From: Methylovulum sp.
Lineage (GTDB): Bacteria > Pseudomonadota > Gammaproteobacteria > Methylococcales > Methylomonadaceae
Assembly (NCBI GenBank): GCA_004299465.1
Contig: SCST01000644.1
Span: 1 to 7,969, forward strand
Reading direction: 5' to 3'
DNA length: 7,969 bases
A program made the translations under genes and the position numbers. Below the pieces are notes generated by a model. That model did not search any database and was not told the origin of the DNA. It worked only from the letters and a program-made list of their open reading frames with translations. Positions 6,356-7,969 of the stretch are shown here, piece after piece (position 1 is the first letter of the stretch; every line of letters begins with the position of its first letter).

Positions 6356-6443
6356 GTAGGGCGCGCCGCGCGCGCCTTATGCTTCCAACAATGGATTTGG
6401 GGCGCTGCTTGGGCATCGAGAAGGTGCGCGCGGCGCACCCTAC
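6356..6443. repeat. REP-like GC-rich inverted repeat pair between the channel and adaptor genes
   Basis: The left arm (6356-6376) begins GTAGGGCGCGCCGCGCGC. The right arm (6423-6443) is its reverse complement with two differences in 21 positions, both C/G-to-T/A changes, and ends GGCGCACCCTAC. The arms are separated by 46 bp. Each arm is also partly self-complementary (GCGC runs). This form, GTAGGG(T/C)GCGCC..., resembles dispersed intergenic repeats widespread in Proteobacteria (established in general; identity here inferred). It may stabilise or attenuate the transcript between the two genes. Confidence 0.65.
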
Positions 6444-6501
6444 GTGGATAGAACCAAAGTACCCTTTCTAACAAAATCCTGTCAGACAAAGAAGCGCACA
6501 G

Positions 6502-7611
6502 ATGGAAAAGAAAACCGGATTATTCGTTATCATCGGCCCGTTGATAGTCATCACCATCCTGCTTTCCGCGGCTTGGTGGTTCGGGTGGCGCGAGCCGCCG
6601 TTTCCCGACGGCCTGATCCAGGCAAACGGCCGTATCGAAGGCGACCATTATACGGTCGCCGGCAAATGGCCGGGGCGTGTCGCCGAATTGTCGGCCCGCG
6701 AAGGCGAGCAGGTCGAGCAGGGCCGGATATTGCTCAAGCTCGATGACAGCCAAACCGTTGCCAAACTGAACCAGGCCAAGGCCGCCGTGCATGCGATAAC
6801 GGCGCAGCGGCAAGCCGCGCGCTCGTCGCTGGCCGTGTTCAAGAAAAATATCCCGCTGAAAATAGCCGTCGCCAAGGCCGGACTGGCGCATGCCAAGGCG
6901 TCTCTGGCCTCGCACCGGAACACCGAAAAACAGGCCCGTAAAGACGCCGAACGCTTCCGGGCATTGCTTAAGCGGCAGACCGTGGAACGGCAGCGTAGCG
7001 AACAAGCCGATTTAGCCTGGGATGTCGCTCGCGCCGACACTGCCGCCGCAGAATCCGCCGTTACGCAAGCCGAAAAAACGCTGGCGCAGGCCAAGTTAGG
7101 CTGGGAAGAAATCAATGCGCGCGAAGATGAACTGGCCGCGTTAAGTGCACAGCGGATGCAGGCGGAAGCCGCGCTCGCCGAAGCGCAAAGCGTGCTGGAC
7201 GATCTTGTTATTAAGGCCCCTGCCGACGGCATGATTACGACCCGGATGGTCGATTCCGGCGAAATGGTCGCAGCCGGCGGACCCTTATTCGATATCGTCA
7301 ACCTGGATCGCCTGTACCTGAAAGTCTATGTGCCCGGCAATGAAATCGGCAAGATTCGCTTAGGCTCGCCTGCGCAAATCTATACCGACGCCTTCCCCGA
7401 CCGGCCATTCCCCGCCACCGTCCGTTATATTGCATCACAGGCGGAATTCACGCCCAAGGAAGTGCAGACCGCCGACGAACGCGTCAAACTGGTTTACGCC
7501 GTTAAACTGTACCTGGACCAAAACCAGGAGCATCGCCTGACACCGGGCTTGCCCGCCGATGCCGTCATTCGCTGGCAAGAGGATGCGCCGTGGACAAAAC
7601 CGCGCTGGTAA
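6502..7611 (+). CDS. HlyD/YbhG-type periplasmic adaptor of an ABC exporter
   Basis: The 369-residue membrane fusion protein links an inner-membrane ABC exporter to an outer-membrane channel. An N-terminal transmembrane anchor spans about residues 6-28. The first half of the barrel-sandwich (lipoyl) domain is about 40-80 (GRIEGDHYTVAGKWPGRVAE, then GEQVEQGRILLKLDD). A long Ala/Gln/Glu-rich coiled-coil hairpin covers about 84-233. The second lipoyl half starts at VIKAPADGMI (236-245), and a beta-barrel runs to the C terminus. AEFTPKEVQT (314-323) and LTPGLPADAVI (346-356) match the E. coli YbhG subgroup, which favours a YbhFSR-like partner. Start ATG 6502 has AAAGAAG (6488-6494) 7 nt upstream. 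The gene follows the channel gene after 162 bp carrying a REP-like repeat, and its 3' end overlaps the ATPase gene. The substrate is not deducible; drugs or small amphipathic compounds are typical of the family. Confidence 0.92.
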   Translation: MEKKTGLFVIIGPLIVITILLSAAWWFGWREPPFPDGLIQANGRIEGDHYTVAGKWPGRVAELSAREGEQVEQGRILLKLDDSQTVAKLNQAKAAVHAITAQRQAARSSLAVFKKNIPLKIAVAKAGLAHAKASLASHRNTEKQARKDAERFRALLKRQTVERQRSEQADLAWDVARADTAAAESAVTQAEKTLAQAKLGWEEINAREDELAALSAQRMQAEAALAEAQSVLDDLVIKAPADGMITTRMVDSGEMVAAGGPLFDIVNLDRLYLKVYVPGNEIGKIRLGSPAQIYTDAFPDRPFPATVRYIASQAEFTPKEVQTADERVKLVYAVKLYLDQNQEHRLTPGLPADAVIRWQEDAPWTKPRW

Positions 7612-7969
7612 CGGAAAGCCCCGTCGTCGATATACAGGACTTTTACAAAAGCTATAAAAAACAGCCTGCCGTCATCGATCTGACGCTGACAATACAACGC
7701 GGCGAAATCTATGGGTTGATCGGCCCGGACGGGGCCGGTAAAAGCAGCCTGATGAAGGCGATTGCCGGGGTTCTGGCGTTTGAACAGGGCAAGCTTGAAG
7801 TTTTCGGCGTCACTATCGATTCAGAAGCCGCGGCGGAACGCATCAAGGGCCGTCTGGGCTTCATGCCGCAAGGCCTGGGCCTGAACCTCTACGGCGACTT
7901 ATCGGTCGAGGAAAATATCGATTTTTTTGCACAACTGCGCGAGGTCAAGCCCGCGCAACTGGCCGAACG
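7590..7969 (+). CDS. ABC transporter ATP-binding protein, YbhF-like, N-terminal part (runs off the right edge)
   Basis: A GTG start at 7590 opens a frame that continues to the window end (126 codons seen). AGAGGA (7578-7583) lies 6 nt upstream and decides the start; the gene overlaps the adaptor stop by 22 nt, indicating translational coupling. The Walker A motif is GPDGAGKSS (45-53), with Asp in place of the usual Asn as in YbhF. The Q-loop is FMPQ (Q94), followed by GLGLNLYGDLSVEENIDFF. The signature motif, Walker B and any second nucleotide-binding domain would lie outside the window, so whether it is a tandem two-domain ATPase like YbhF cannot be seen. It would power export with permeases presumably encoded next, using the adaptor and channel upstream. 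Confidence 0.92.
   Translation, partial: MDKTALVTESPVVDIQDFYKSYKKQPAVIDLTLTIQRGEIYGLIGPDGAGKSSLMKAIAGVLAFEQGKLEVFGVTIDSEAAAERIKGRLGFMPQGLGLNLYGDLSVEENIDFFAQLREVKPAQLAE

Noticed and set aside
6520..7301. Long minus-strand frames opposite the adaptor gene (161 and 217 codons)
   Set aside because: They are antisense shadows of a clearly coding plus-strand gene with high GC third positions; low-complexity Ser/Ala composition and no ribosome binding site or family motif.
1..7969. CRISPR arrays, tRNA or rRNA genes, riboswitches
   Set aside because: No regularly spaced direct repeats, no cloverleaf-like segment with a TTCGA T-loop, and no recognisable riboswitch core were seen when reading the gaps.

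Overview
The window looks like chromosomal DNA of a gammaproteobacterium with roughly 50% GC. The evidence is the close family fit of NadC, the YajR-type transporter and RsfS to gammaproteobacterial proteins. A methanotroph-like (Methylococcales) host is a possible guess, but nothing in the window proves it. All identifications are from reading the sequence by eye; no database search was run.

Layout: 1-137 is the 5' end of a small DUF2934-type protein on the minus strand. 138-384 is an AT-rich gap. 385-1233 is nadC (NAD biosynthesis) on the minus strand. A 14-bp perfect palindrome lies just upstream of nadC, in the divergent gap it shares with a radical SAM protein on the plus strand (about 1348-2199). 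2274-3680 is a YajR-type MFS transporter with a C-terminal soluble domain. It has a TTG start, a strong ribosome binding site and an extended -10 promoter. 3681-4591 is a roughly 0.9-kb stretch without an intact gene. It holds the frameshifted C-terminal remnant of a transposase (minus strand, 3734-4001), a 251-bp MITE-like segment bounded by perfect 17-bp inverted repeats (4052-4302), a candidate promoter and a 35-codon minus-strand ORF of unknown status. 4592-4942 is rsfS, standing without its usual neighbours nadD and rlmH.

From 5044 to the window edge runs an efflux/secretion cluster. It encodes a TolC-family outer-membrane channel, an HlyD/YbhG-type periplasmic adaptor and the start of a YbhF-like ABC ATPase, which overlaps the adaptor gene by 22 nt. 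Together these make a tripartite ABC exporter spanning both membranes; the permease genes presumably lie beyond the window. A REP-like inverted repeat (6356-6443) separates the channel gene from the adaptor gene.

No convincing new multi-gene system is visible. The parts most worth a second look are the decayed mobile-element patchwork at 3.7-4.6 kb, the GTAGGG-type inverted repeats at 6.3-6.45 kb, and the radical SAM protein of unknown substrate divergent from nadC.
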